This document shows positions 1-7,417 of a stretch of DNA of 64,000 bases, one piece after another. Numbering within the stretch: position 1 is the first letter of the stretch; every line of letters begins with the position of its first letter. Where the stretch lies: positions 1-64,000 of the forward strand of contig NZ_JABBND010000021.1 in NCBI RefSeq assembly GCF_012933465.1, read 5' to 3'. The translations under genes and the position numbers were made by a program. The notes beneath the pieces were generated by a model that was not told the origin of the DNA, made no database searches, and worked only from the letters and a program-made list of their open reading frames with translations. Source of the stretch: Actinomycetospora sp. TBRC 11914. Lineage in GTDB: Bacteria > Actinomycetota > Actinomycetes > Mycobacteriales > Pseudonocardiaceae.

Positions 1-52
1 GACCAACAACACCACCCCAGCCGCAGCTTGACCCCTTAGGGCCGTGGGATGT

Positions 53-1387
53 CTAGGACGGCAGCGGCTTCCCCTTCGTCTCCGGCCCGGCGATCAGCGC
101 AAACACGAGGCCGAGCACGTAGATCGACCCGATGGTCAGGCCGGCCGCGGCGATGCCTCCCAGCCCGGCGACGATCGAGCCGGCGAGCACCGCGCCGACG
201 GCCGCCACCACCCGGCTCGCGTTGAACACGGTCGTGATGGCGCTGCCGCGCACGGCGGTCGGGAACAGCTCGGCCGGGTAGGTCGCCATCCACCCCATCT
301 GCCCGAGGGTGAAGATCCCGTTGACGAACACGACGGCGGTGAGGGCACCGAGCGAGTGCCACGAGAGCCCGAAGAGGACCCAGGTCATCACCAGCGCGCC
401 GGCGAAGTAGCCCCACAGCGTCCACCGGCGTCCGATCGCGTCGGCGAGCACGCCCCACGCGAGCCAGCCGAGCACGCCGCCGACGTTGTAGGCGAGCACG
501 ATCAGGGTGACCGTCGACGTGCTCGCCCCGGCCGCCTTCACTGCGGCGCCCGCGAACTGCGGGATCCAGGTCGAGACCGCCCACCAGCCGACGAGGCTCG
601 CGGTCGAGAGCGCGAGCAGGCGCAGCATCCGGGAGCGCGACGTCGGGTCGGCGAAGATCCGGCGCAGCGTGAACACCGTCAGCGCGCGCTCCTCGGCGTC
701 GAGCGCCTCGCCGGCCCGGGCGCGGCGGGATGCGTCCCGACGGCGGGCGTCGCTCGAGCGCCACAGCTCGGTCTCGTCGACCGAGCGCCGGACCAGCAGC
801 ACCAGCAGCGCGGGCACCGCGCCGATCAGCAGCATCCAGCGCCAGGTGTCCGGCCCGGCGTCGCGCAGCAGGAAGAACACCCCGGTCGCGACGAGGAAGC
901 CGACCCCGAACGCCGACTGCAGCAGCGCGACGCCCTTGCCGCGCGAGCGGTCGGCCCACGTCTCGGCCACGAGCGCGCTGCCCGGCCCCCACTCGGCGCC
1001 CATCCCGAGACCCGCGAAGACCCGCAGCACCAGGAAGACCGCGAAGTTCGGCGATAGCGCCGCGAGCCCGGTCGCGACCGCGTACAGCAGGATCGAGAAC
1101 ATCAGCACCCGACGCCGGCCGAAGTAGTCGATGAGCACGCCCGAGGCGAGCCCACCGACCGCCCAGGCCAGGAGCTGCACCGCCAGGACGACGCCGAACC
1201 AGATCGGCGACGCCTTCGGCCCGATGAGGTCGGTGACGACGAGGCTGCCGACCAGCACGATCGCGTAGGTCTCGAACCCGTCGAGCATCCACCCGAGCCA
1301 GGCCGAGGCGAAGGCGCTCCGGCGCTGTCGCCGCGCGGAGTCGGGGGGCGGGGCAGTCGACGACGGGGCGGTGGTCTCGGTGCTCAT
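53..1387 (-). CDS. MFS transporter, sugar-porter-like
   Basis: 444-residue integral membrane protein with about 12 hydrophobic segments. The MFS loop motif appears twice, as YFGRRRVLM after TM2 and ADAIGRRWTL after TM8, and the C-terminus carries the sugar-porter signature GPETKG. The ATG at 1387 overlaps the TGA of the upstream enoyl-CoA hydratase gene (ATGA), so it is the last gene of the operon that starts at 6213. The substrate cannot be read from sequence; the neighbouring monooxygenases and hydrolase suggest uptake of the compound the operon degrades (inference). An aromatic-acid or sulfonate importer would fit equally well. Confidence 0.9.
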   Translation of the reverse strand: MSTETTAPSSTAPPPDSARRQRRSAFASAWLGWMLDGFETYAIVLVGSLVVTDLIGPKASPIWFGVVLAVQLLAWAVGGLASGVLIDYFGRRRVLMFSILLYAVATGLAALSPNFAVFLVLRVFAGLGMGAEWGPGSALVAETWADRSRGKGVALLQSAFGVGFLVATGVFFLLRDAGPDTWRWMLLIGAVPALLVLLVRRSVDETELWRSSDARRRDASRRARAGEALDAEERALTVFTLRRIFADPTSRSRMLRLLALSTASLVGWWAVSTWIPQFAGAAVKAAGASTSTVTLIVLAYNVGGVLGWLAWGVLADAIGRRWTLWGYFAGALVMTWVLFGLSWHSLGALTAVVFVNGIFTLGQMGWMATYPAELFPTAVRGSAITTVFNASRVVAAVGAVLAGSIVAGLGGIAAAGLTIGSIYVLGLVFALIAGPETKGKPLPS

Positions 1388-2118
1388 GCGCGGGCTCCTG
1401 TGCGGTTCTCGATCCAGGCGACGAGGCGGGCGACGGCGTCGTCGCCGGCCGCTCGGGTGGGGGCGGTGGCCTTGTGCTCGCGCCCGACGTCCTTGAGCAG
1501 GCGCAGCGCGGAGGGGTCGCGGCCGGCGAGCTCGGCGACGGTGCGCTCGACGACGGCCTCGAGGTCCGGCTCTGCGACGACGCGCGAGACCAGGCCGAGG
1601 TCGCGGGCCTCGGCGGCGCCGACGCGGCGGCCGGTGAGCACGAGGTCGTCGGCGACCTTCGGGGCGACGTGGCGGTAGAGGTAGGTGAGGACGACCAGCG
1701 GGGGCAGGCCGTGGGCGAGCTCGTCGAAGCCGAGGACGGCGGTGTCGGCGGCCAGTGCCAGGTCGGCGTGCAGCGCGAGCCCGGTGCCGAAGCCGAGGGC
1801 GCGGCCCCGGACGACGGCGACGCTGATCCCGGGGAAGGCGCTCAACGCCTCGTTGGCCCGCAGGATCAGCGACAGGTTCTCCTGCCGGGTCACCCCGGGG
1901 ACCTGCTCGTGCTTGGCGCGCCCGACGGTGAGGTCGCCGCCCGCGCCGGCGACGACGAGGACCGTCGCCCCCGAGTCGCGCGCGGCCTCGAGGGCGTCGA
2001 CGAAGGCGGTCATGGCGGCGTAGGTGAGGGTGTTGCCGTCCCCGGTGTCCAGCACGATGCGCGCGACGGGGCCGTCGACGCTCGTGTGCACGGGGGCGGT
2101 GGTGGGCGGGGCGGACAT
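1384..2118 (-). CDS. Enoyl-CoA hydratase/isomerase family protein
   Basis: 244 residues, crotonase fold. The second oxyanion-hole segment is visible as GRALGFGTGLAL, and FDELAHGLPP follows where the family places a catalytic acid. The first oxyanion segment, normally AFCAGGDL, is degenerate here (GGDLTVGRAKH), so activity may differ from a classical hydratase. The ATG is 42 bases after the stop of the preceding LLM monooxygenase gene, and its stop overlaps the transporter start. A hydratase or C-C hydrolase role in the same catabolic route is inferred. Confidence 0.85.
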   Translation of the reverse strand: MSAPPTTAPVHTSVDGPVARIVLDTGDGNTLTYAAMTAFVDALEAARDSGATVLVVAGAGGDLTVGRAKHEQVPGVTRQENLSLILRANEALSAFPGISVAVVRGRALGFGTGLALHADLALAADTAVLGFDELAHGLPPLVVLTYLYRHVAPKVADDLVLTGRRVGAAEARDLGLVSRVVAEPDLEAVVERTVAELAGRDPSALRLLKDVGREHKATAPTRAAGDDAVARLVAWIENRTGARA

Positions 2119-2160
2119 ACGGGCTCCGGGGGAGGTCGAGGGGGATCCGGCGGGCAGTGA

Positions 2161-3465
2161 TCAGGTCGGCAGGGGCAGGCCGAGGTGCTCGCGCAGGGTC
2201 GAGCCGGCGTACTCGGCGGGGAAGCGGCCGCGCTTGCGCAGCCGCGGGACGACCTCGTCGACGATCGCCGCGAGCCCGTCGGGCACCACGTCGACCATGA
2301 GGTTGAAGCCGTCGGCGGCGCCGGCGTCGACCCAGGTCTCGACGACGTCGGCGACGCGGTCGGGGGTGCCGACCACCTGCAGGTGGCCGCCGCCGTTCTC
2401 GGCGAGCAGCTCCCGGACGGTCAGCCCGCGGCGCACGGCGAGCTCGACGGCCGCGTCGCGGAACCCGTGCGAGCCGCGGAAGCCCGCGTCCGCGCGGATC
2501 CGCTCGACCGGCAGCGGCTCGTCGAGCGCGAGCTCGGCCACCGGTACCCCGACCCGCAGCGCGAGCTTCTCCAGCTCCGGCGCGATCCCGCGGGCCTCGT
2601 CCAGCGCGGTCTTGCGGGCCGCCGCGGCCTCGTCGGTGTCGCCCAGCACCGGGGTGAGCCCGGGCAGGACGAGCAGCGTGTCCGGGTCGCGGCCGAGCGC
2701 GGCGGCCCGCGCGCGCAGGTCCGCGCGGAACGCCCGGGCCGCCTCCAGGGTGTTCTGGGCGGTGAAGACGACGTCGGCGTACCGGGCGGCGAGGTCGCGT
2801 CCCGGGCCGGACGACCCGGCCTGGAAGATCACCGGCCGGCCCTGGGCCGACCCGGGCAGCGGAGCGGGGCCCGCGACGCTGAAGTGCTCGCCGCGGTGGT
2901 GCAGCGGGTGGACGTGGTCGGCGTCGACGTAGCGCCCGGTCGCCTTGTCCCCGACCAGGGCGTCGTCGTCCCAGCTGTCCCAGAGCCCGGTGACGACGTC
3001 GAGGAACTCCGCCGCGCGGGCGTACCGGGCGGCGTGGTCCGGGAGCGGGGCGTCGCCGAACTGGGCCGCGGCGGTGGGCACGAACGTCGTCACCGCGTTC
3101 CAGCCCGCGCGCCCGCCGCTGATCCGGTCGAGGCTCGCGAAGCGCCGCGCCAGGTTGTAGGGCTCGTTGAAGCTGGTCGACGAGGTGGCGACCAGCCCGA
3201 TCCGCTCGGTGACCGCGGCGGCCGCGGCGAGCACGACCACCGGGTCGAGCGCGCCGAGCGAGGGGCGGGCGTAGCGCTCCTCGGCGCCGTCGAGGGTGTC
3301 GGCGAGGAAGAGCGCGTGCAGCCCGCCGGCCTCGGCGAGCCGGGCGATCTCGAGGTGGTGGTCCAGGCGCAGGTGGTCGAACGGGTCGCCGTCGCGGAAC
3401 CGCCACGCGCCCTGGTGCATCCCCAGGCCGAGCACCGTGGCGGTGAGGACGAGGCCGCAGCTCAT
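2161..3465 (-). CDS. LLM-class flavin-dependent monooxygenase, NtaA/SnaA/DszA type
   Basis: 434 residues, bacterial-luciferase-like TIM barrel. The N-terminus GAWRFRDGDP, the SLDRISGGRAGWNAVT segment and VIFQAGSSGPGRDLAARYAD are typical of the nitrilotriacetate/DszA branch, which uses FMNH2 supplied by a separate reductase to oxidise C-N or C-S bonds. ATG at 3465 overlaps the stop of the next upstream monooxygenase gene (ATGA). No flavin reductase is encoded in this operon; an FMN reductase lies at 33590. The substrate is unknown; the leader peptide upstream suggests an organosulfur compound (inference). Confidence 0.88.
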   Translation of the reverse strand: MSCGLVLTATVLGLGMHQGAWRFRDGDPFDHLRLDHHLEIARLAEAGGLHALFLADTLDGAEERYARPSLGALDPVVVLAAAAAVTERIGLVATSSTSFNEPYNLARRFASLDRISGGRAGWNAVTTFVPTAAAQFGDAPLPDHAARYARAAEFLDVVTGLWDSWDDDALVGDKATGRYVDADHVHPLHHRGEHFSVAGPAPLPGSAQGRPVIFQAGSSGPGRDLAARYADVVFTAQNTLEAARAFRADLRARAAALGRDPDTLLVLPGLTPVLGDTDEAAAARKTALDEARGIAPELEKLALRVGVPVAELALDEPLPVERIRADAGFRGSHGFRDAAVELAVRRGLTVRELLAENGGGHLQVVGTPDRVADVVETWVDAGAADGFNLMVDVVPDGLAAIVDEVVPRLRKRGRFPAEYAGSTLREHLGLPLPT

Positions 3466-4619
3466 CCCCGCAGCCCCCGCTTCTCCAGGAGCGGCAGCAC
3501 GGCGTCGACGAACTGCTCGAGGTCGGGGGAGTAGTCGTAGAAGCCGAGCTGGACGCCGTCGAACCCGGCGTCGTGCAGGCGCTCCAACGACTCGGCGACC
3601 TTCTCCGGGCCGCCGACGATCTGCAGGTGCCCGCCGAGCGCGCGGTCGGCGAGCACGTGCTGCGGCCAGGCCTGGCTGTCGCCGCCGGTGTGGCGGGCGT
3701 GGTAGTTGACCAGCGACCCGTGGTCGGCGTGGGCGACGATCGCGTCGCGGTAGGCCGCCGCCTCGGCGTCGGTCTCCCGGCACACCACCAGCGGGAAGAT
3801 GATGACCTTCACCTCGCGGCCCTGCGCGCGGGCGGCCCGCTTGATCGTCGCGACGTGGTCGGGAAGCGCGTCGATCGCGCCGTCGAAGTCCGCCCCGGCC
3901 GGGCTCGAGGTGAACACGATGTCGGCGTGGCGCCCGGCGAAGGCGTACCCGGCGGGGGAGCCGCTGGCGGCGACCAGGATCGGGCGGCCGTGGGTCGGGC
4001 GCGGCGAGACGTAGGCGCCGTCCAGCCGGTAGAACTCGCCGTCGTACGTCAGCTCGGAGTTCCCGGCCCAGAGGTCCTCCATGATCGAGACGAACTCGTC
4101 GGCCTGCTCGTAGCGCCGGTCGTGGTCGATGCGCTCCATGCCGAACATCCGCGGCTCGTTCTCCGCGTACCCGGTGACGATGTTGAGCCCGTAGCGCCCG
4201 CCGGAGAGGTGGTCGGCGGTCACGGCGAAGCGGGCGAGGTGCAGCGGGTGCCAGTTGCCGTAGAGCACGTGCACCGTCGAGAGGGAGAGGATCGACGTCG
4301 TCGTCGCGGCCAGCGCGACGGTGGAGATGAACGGGTCGAGGAAGTTCTCCCGGTAGGCCATCTCGCCGCCGAAGCCGCCCTGCCCGACCCACTGCTGCAG
4401 GCCGAAGACGAACTCGAACCCGGCCTGTTCGGCGCGGGCGGTGAGGGCGCGGTTGTACTCGAAGTCCCAGCGGGTGCCGCGCGGCAGCGTCGACTGGGAG
4501 AACGCGCCGGTCTGCAGCGGCAGGAAGAGCCCGAGCATCAGCGGTGCGGCGGCGGCGCGGGAGAGCGGGCTGGTGGGGTCGTCGAGCGGGCCGGCGGGCC
4601 GGTCCAGGGGGCGGGTCAC
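3462..4619 (-). CDS. LLM-class flavin-dependent monooxygenase, SfnG/SsuD-like
   Basis: 385 residues, second luciferase-like monooxygenase of the operon. It shows TADHLSGGRYGLNIVTGY, the conserved flavin-site strand of this family, and RYEQADEFVSIMEDLW. The YNRALTARAEQAGFEF and TADHLSGGR region resembles dimethylsulfone monooxygenases (SfnG) and alkanesulfonate monooxygenases (SsuD) more than DszA; RutA-like enzymes are an alternative. The GTG at 4619 is chosen because GTGA overlaps the upstream stop, as elsewhere in the operon. Two different LLM enzymes in one operon suggest consecutive oxygenations of one substrate (inference). Confidence 0.87.
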   Translation of the reverse strand: MTRPLDRPAGPLDDPTSPLSRAAAAPLMLGLFLPLQTGAFSQSTLPRGTRWDFEYNRALTARAEQAGFEFVFGLQQWVGQGGFGGEMAYRENFLDPFISTVALAATTTSILSLSTVHVLYGNWHPLHLARFAVTADHLSGGRYGLNIVTGYAENEPRMFGMERIDHDRRYEQADEFVSIMEDLWAGNSELTYDGEFYRLDGAYVSPRPTHGRPILVAASGSPAGYAFAGRHADIVFTSSPAGADFDGAIDALPDHVATIKRAARAQGREVKVIIFPLVVCRETDAEAAAYRDAIVAHADHGSLVNYHARHTGGDSQAWPQHVLADRALGGHLQIVGGPEKVAESLERLHDAGFDGVQLGFYDYSPDLEQFVDAVLPLLEKRGLRG

Positions 4620-5275
4620 GAGTCGATCTCCTCGGCGACGATGCGGGCCGGACCGGCGTCCCCGCCGCGCACGGCGAGCGGGAACGCGCGCAGCGCCACG
4701 TGCCGGCCGGCGAGCGGGGCGAGCCCGGTGAGGTTCTCGGCGATGAGGACGTCCGCGCCGAGCAGCGTCCGGTGCACGCCGAAGTCGAAGTCCGGGCCGC
4801 GGCGGTGCACCGGCAGGTCGGGGGTGATCATGTCGACGCCGACGAACGGGATGCCGCGCTCGACCGCCCACGCCGCCAGCTCGACCGACAGGCTCGGGTG
4901 ATCGCCGTAGTCCTCGGAGGTGAACCGCTCGCCCCAGCCCGTGTGCAGCAGCAGGAAGTCGCCGCGCCGCGGCTCGGGGCCGCCGGCGAGGACGTCGTCG
5001 ACGGTGATCTCCTCGCCGGGCTTGCGGTCGACGGCGGCGACGACGGCGCGGCCGTGGAAGCGCTCGATCGGCACCCGGTCGATCGGGGTGCCGCCGGGCA
5101 CGACGTGGGACGGGGCGTCGACGTGGGTGCCGACGTGCAGCGCGAGCGTGATCGAGGAGATGTCCAGCGGGGCGCCGTCGGCGATCGCGGTGATCTGGTG
5201 GCGCTCCACCTCGGGCAGGACCGGGATCTTGGGCATGCCGGCCCAGAGCGGGTGGCTGAGGTCGTGGAGGGTCAT
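4616..5275 (-). CDS. Cyclase family protein (kynurenine-formamidase-like metal hydrolase)
   Basis: 219 residues, the usual length of the family. The metal-binding signature HVGTHVDAPSH is at residues 47-57, the hallmark HxGTHxDxPxH of KynB-type hydrolases and cyclases, with a further conserved stretch FVGVDMITPDLP. Members hydrolyse amides or lactones using Zn or Mn. The ATG at 5275 overlaps the stop of the DapA-like gene. In this operon it may open a formamide or lactone produced by the monooxygenases (inference); no tryptophan-catabolic gene is nearby, so a kynurenine role is unlikely. Confidence 0.88.
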   Translation of the reverse strand: MTLHDLSHPLWAGMPKIPVLPEVERHQITAIADGAPLDISSITLALHVGTHVDAPSHVVPGGTPIDRVPIERFHGRAVVAAVDRKPGEEITVDDVLAGGPEPRRGDFLLLHTGWGERFTSEDYGDHPSLSVELAAWAVERGIPFVGVDMITPDLPVHRRGPDFDFGVHRTLLGADVLIAENLTGLAPLAGRHVALRAFPLAVRGGDAGPARIVAEEIDS

Positions 5276-6213
5276 CGCGGGGCGTCCTTCGTGGCGAAGT
5301 GGTCGAGCAGGTCCCACTTGGCGAGGTGGGCGGCCAGGTCGGCGCGGGCGGTCTCGTCGAGCCCCGACCACGGCCAGAGCGGCCCGCCGAGGTCGCAGCC
5401 CATGAGCGCGGCGGCCGCCTTGACCGCGGGCAGGAACCCGAGGCCGTTCCAGCGGCTGGGGAAGTCGGCGAAGAACAGGGCGTCGGCGGCGGCGCGCCGG
5501 TGGTCGCCGTCGCGGACCGCCGCGACGATGCGCGCGGCGATCGGCACGCCCGGCGTCGGGAGCATCGCGCCCGCGCCGCCGAGGACGAGCGTGGCGAGCA
5601 GCATCTCCATGTTCGTGAACACGGCGGCGTGCTCGGCGACCCGCGCGATGAGGCCGAGCAGCTTGGCCTCGTCGCGGGAGGTCTCCTTGATCCCGGCCAC
5701 CTGCGGGTGGCTGCAGATGCGGGCCATGGTGTCGACGGAGAGGTCCACGCCGAGGCGCGGGTTGTTGTAGAGCATCAGCGGGATCGGGCTCGCGTCGGCG
5801 AGCAGCGAGAACCAGCGGTGGGCCTCGTCGGGGGTCGGGGCGGCGCCCCAGGGCTTCGGCGAGGCGACGGCGAGCGCCAGCGAGGCGCCGCGGCGGGCGG
5901 CCTCCCTGGTGAGCGCGATCGACTCGGCCAGCGACGGGCTGGAGACCCCGGCCACCACCGGGACGCCGGGGGCCGCCGCGACGACGGTGTCGAGCATCGC
6001 GAGCCGGGTGCGCCGCGCGAGGACCTGGAACTCCTGGCTCTCGACGGCGCCGACGCTGATCGCCGACGGCGCGTAGCCGGCGACCGCGGTCACCTGGTCG
6101 GCCAGCCGGGCCTGGTCCACCCGCACCGAGTCGCCGCGGAAGGTCGTGAGGGCGGCGACGACGAGGCCGGGCGCGAGCGTCGGCTCGACGGCGTGGGGGA
6201 CGGCGGGGGGCAT
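5272..6213 (-). CDS. Dihydrodipicolinate synthase/N-acetylneuraminate lyase family aldolase
   Basis: 313 residues, TIM-barrel class I aldolase. YNNP around Tyr149 and the Schiff-base lysine in VAGIKETS (Lys176) are intact; the family GTTGE motif is altered to VGAVESQEF, so this is not a classical DapA. It is the first gene of the operon; ATG 6213 was chosen over upstream starts because the conserved domain begins soon after it. The roughly 450-base gap upstream holds a Cys-rich small ORF, a promoter and operators. A pyruvate-dependent aldol cleavage at the end of the pathway is inferred. Confidence 0.88.
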   Translation of the reverse strand: MPPAVPHAVEPTLAPGLVVAALTTFRGDSVRVDQARLADQVTAVAGYAPSAISVGAVESQEFQVLARRTRLAMLDTVVAAAPGVPVVAGVSSPSLAESIALTREAARRGASLALAVASPKPWGAAPTPDEAHRWFSLLADASPIPLMLYNNPRLGVDLSVDTMARICSHPQVAGIKETSRDEAKLLGLIARVAEHAAVFTNMEMLLATLVLGGAGAMLPTPGVPIAARIVAAVRDGDHRRAAADALFFADFPSRWNGLGFLPAVKAAAALMGCDLGGPLWPWSGLDETARADLAAHLAKWDLLDHFATKDAPR

Positions 6214-6301
6214 CGCGGCTCCAGGGGCGGGCAGGCGTGCGCCGGCGCCGGCGGTGCAGGCCGGACGTCGGGCGACGCGGGGTGACGGACGACGGGTCCT
6301 C

Positions 6302-6318
6302 CGCGTCGTCACGACGCG
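6302..6318. promoter_or_regulatory. 17-bp perfect odd palindrome upstream of the aldolase operon
   Basis: CGCGTCGT-C-ACGACGCG has 8-bp perfect arms around one base. It lies about 90 bases upstream of the first operon gene, inside the presumed 5' leader. It could be a repressor operator or a compact RNA hairpin between the Cys-rich small ORF and the aldolase gene. Confidence 0.4.
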
Positions 6319-6385
6319 CGGGGCCGGACGTCACGGGGACGTCGGGTGCGGGTCGGGGCGGGCCGCCGTCGGGGGAGTGCCGCGC

Positions 6386-6478
6386 TCAGGCGCGGCGGGA
6401 GCACGGACGACAGCTGCGGCAGCCGCGGTCACCACGGGTGTCGCGGGGGTGGGAGAGCACGTCGCGCTGGCAGGTCAC
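6386..6478 (-). CDS. Candidate Cys-rich leader peptide (30 aa)
   Basis: A 30-codon ORF starts with GTG at 6478, preceded by a perfect AGGAGG (6489-6494 on the plus strand, as CCTCCT near 6487-6492) at about 8 bases. It ends at a TGA at 6386. The peptide contains four cysteines, three of them as CRSCRPC just before the end. Short Cys-rich upstream ORFs that sense cysteinyl-tRNA are known in mycobacteria in front of sulfur genes (established knowledge). Its position between the promoter near 6520 and the operon start at 6213 fits an attenuator. The strong ribosome site is the best evidence; chance occurrence in GC-rich DNA is possible. Confidence 0.5.
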   Translation of the reverse strand: MTCQRDVLSHPRDTRGDRGCRSCRPCSRRA

Positions 6479-6517
6479 GTCGCGTCCCTCCTCGCCGTCG
6501 TCGTCGGTGCGCGTCCG

Positions 6518-6547
6518 ACGCTAGGCGACGGGCAACGTCCCGCGCAA
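6518..6547 (-). promoter_or_regulatory. Candidate promoter of the aldolase-monooxygenase operon
   Basis: Read on the minus strand, TTGCGC (6547-6542) is followed after 18 bases by TAGCGT (6523-6518), a plausible actinobacterial -35/-10 pair. Transcription would begin near 6511 and give a leader of about 300 bases that includes the Cys-rich small ORF. Confidence 0.4.
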
Positions 6548-6551
6548 GCAC

Positions 6552-6581
6552 GTGGTGACGCGTGTAGACGCACGTCACCAC
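6552..6581. promoter_or_regulatory. Inverted repeat, candidate GntR operator
   Basis: GTGGTGACG at 6552-6560 and CGTCACCAC at 6573-6581 form perfect 9-bp arms around 12 bases. The site sits in the divergent region just upstream of the candidate -35 of the minus-strand operon and about 90 bases before the gntR start, where a regulator of both units would bind. Confidence 0.5.
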
Positions 6582-6669
6582 AGCAGGCTGCACGCCGTGG
6601 TCGCGCTGACGCGTGCCGTACTGTTCGGCCCGGTCGCGCAGCGCGGCCGGACGAGCTCGGGGAGGACCC

Positions 6670-7341
6670 ATGACCGGCGCCGCCTCGACGTCGAGCGCGG
6701 GGGACACCGCCCACGAGCGGTTGCTCGAGGAGCTGACCTCCGGGGCGCTGCTCCCCGGTTCCCCGGTGCTCGAGACCGCGGTGGCGGCCCGCTACGGGCT
6801 CGGCCGGGCGCCGGTGCGCGAGGCCATCCTGCGCCTGGAGTGCGACGGGCTGATCGTGCGCGGCGCGCGCGGCCCGGTGGTGCGGACCCTGACCCCTTCC
6901 GAGGTCGTCGACATCTACCAGGCCCGCATCGCCCTCGAGGCCGAGGCGGCGGCGTCGGCGGCCCGGCACCGCTCGAGCCTCGACCTGGCGCGCCTGCAGC
7001 ACGTGCACGAGCAGTCCCGCGCGGCCACCGACCCGGAGGAGGCCCGGCGGTTGCACGGCCGGTGGCACCAGGTGCTGCGCCGCTCCTCCCGCAACGACAC
7101 GATCACCGAGGTCCTCGAGCAGCTCGCCCGCCGGCTCGCGCTGCACGACACCGGCGACATGACCCGCTCGGCCAACCTCGAGTCGACCGACGACGAGCAC
7201 CAGGTGGTGCTCGACGCGATCGTCGCCGGCGACGAGGACACCGCCCGCAAGGCCCTGCGCGAGCACCTCGAGCGCACCCGCGACGTCCGCATCGCCGCGC
7301 TCGTGCGGGACGAGGGCGGTGTCGGCGCCTTCGGTTCCTGA
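6670..7341 (+). CDS. GntR family regulator, FCD subfamily
   Basis: 223 residues. A winged helix-turn-helix lies around residues 13-75 (VAARYGLGRAPVREAILRLE is the recognition part), followed by an all-helical FCD ligand domain with an intact DxxxH-type stretch later (DDEHQVVLDAI). ATG 6670 follows GGGGAGGAC. It is divergent from the aldolase-monooxygenase operon and is the obvious candidate to regulate it through the inverted repeat at 6552. FCD regulators usually respond to organic acids. Its TGA shares its A with the first base of the hairpin element at 7341. Confidence 0.9.
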   Translation: MTGAASTSSAGDTAHERLLEELTSGALLPGSPVLETAVAARYGLGRAPVREAILRLECDGLIVRGARGPVVRTLTPSEVVDIYQARIALEAEAAASAARHRSSLDLARLQHVHEQSRAATDPEEARRLHGRWHQVLRRSSRNDTITEVLEQLARRLALHDTGDMTRSANLESTDDEHQVVLDAIVAGDEDTARKALREHLERTRDVRIAALVRDEGGVGAFGS

Positions 7342-7416
7342 GGTGCGCTGCGCGCCCGTGAGCACTTTCTGGTGCCATGGCACCAGAAAGTGCTCACGAG
7401 CGACGGAGTCGCACCT
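7341..7416. repeat. Three-hairpin palindromic element, copy 1
   Basis: The 40-bp core palindrome (7358-7397) begins GTGAGCACTTTCTGGTG and is perfect, centred on CCATGG. It is flanked by a left mini-hairpin GCGC-TGC-GCGC and a right mini-hairpin GCGAC-GGA-GTCGC, and closed by AGGTG/CACCT. It starts at the last base of the gntR stop codon and ends one base before the ku ATG. The GGAG that would serve as ku ribosome site (7405-7408) is in the loop of the right mini-hairpin. Confidence 0.85.
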
Positions 7417-7417
7417 C

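Noticed and set aside
53-3406. Very long minus-strand ORF of 1117 codons covering the first genes
   Set aside because: Its upstream two thirds are arginine/proline-rich shadow frame; only the last 444 codons (MFS transporter) are real.
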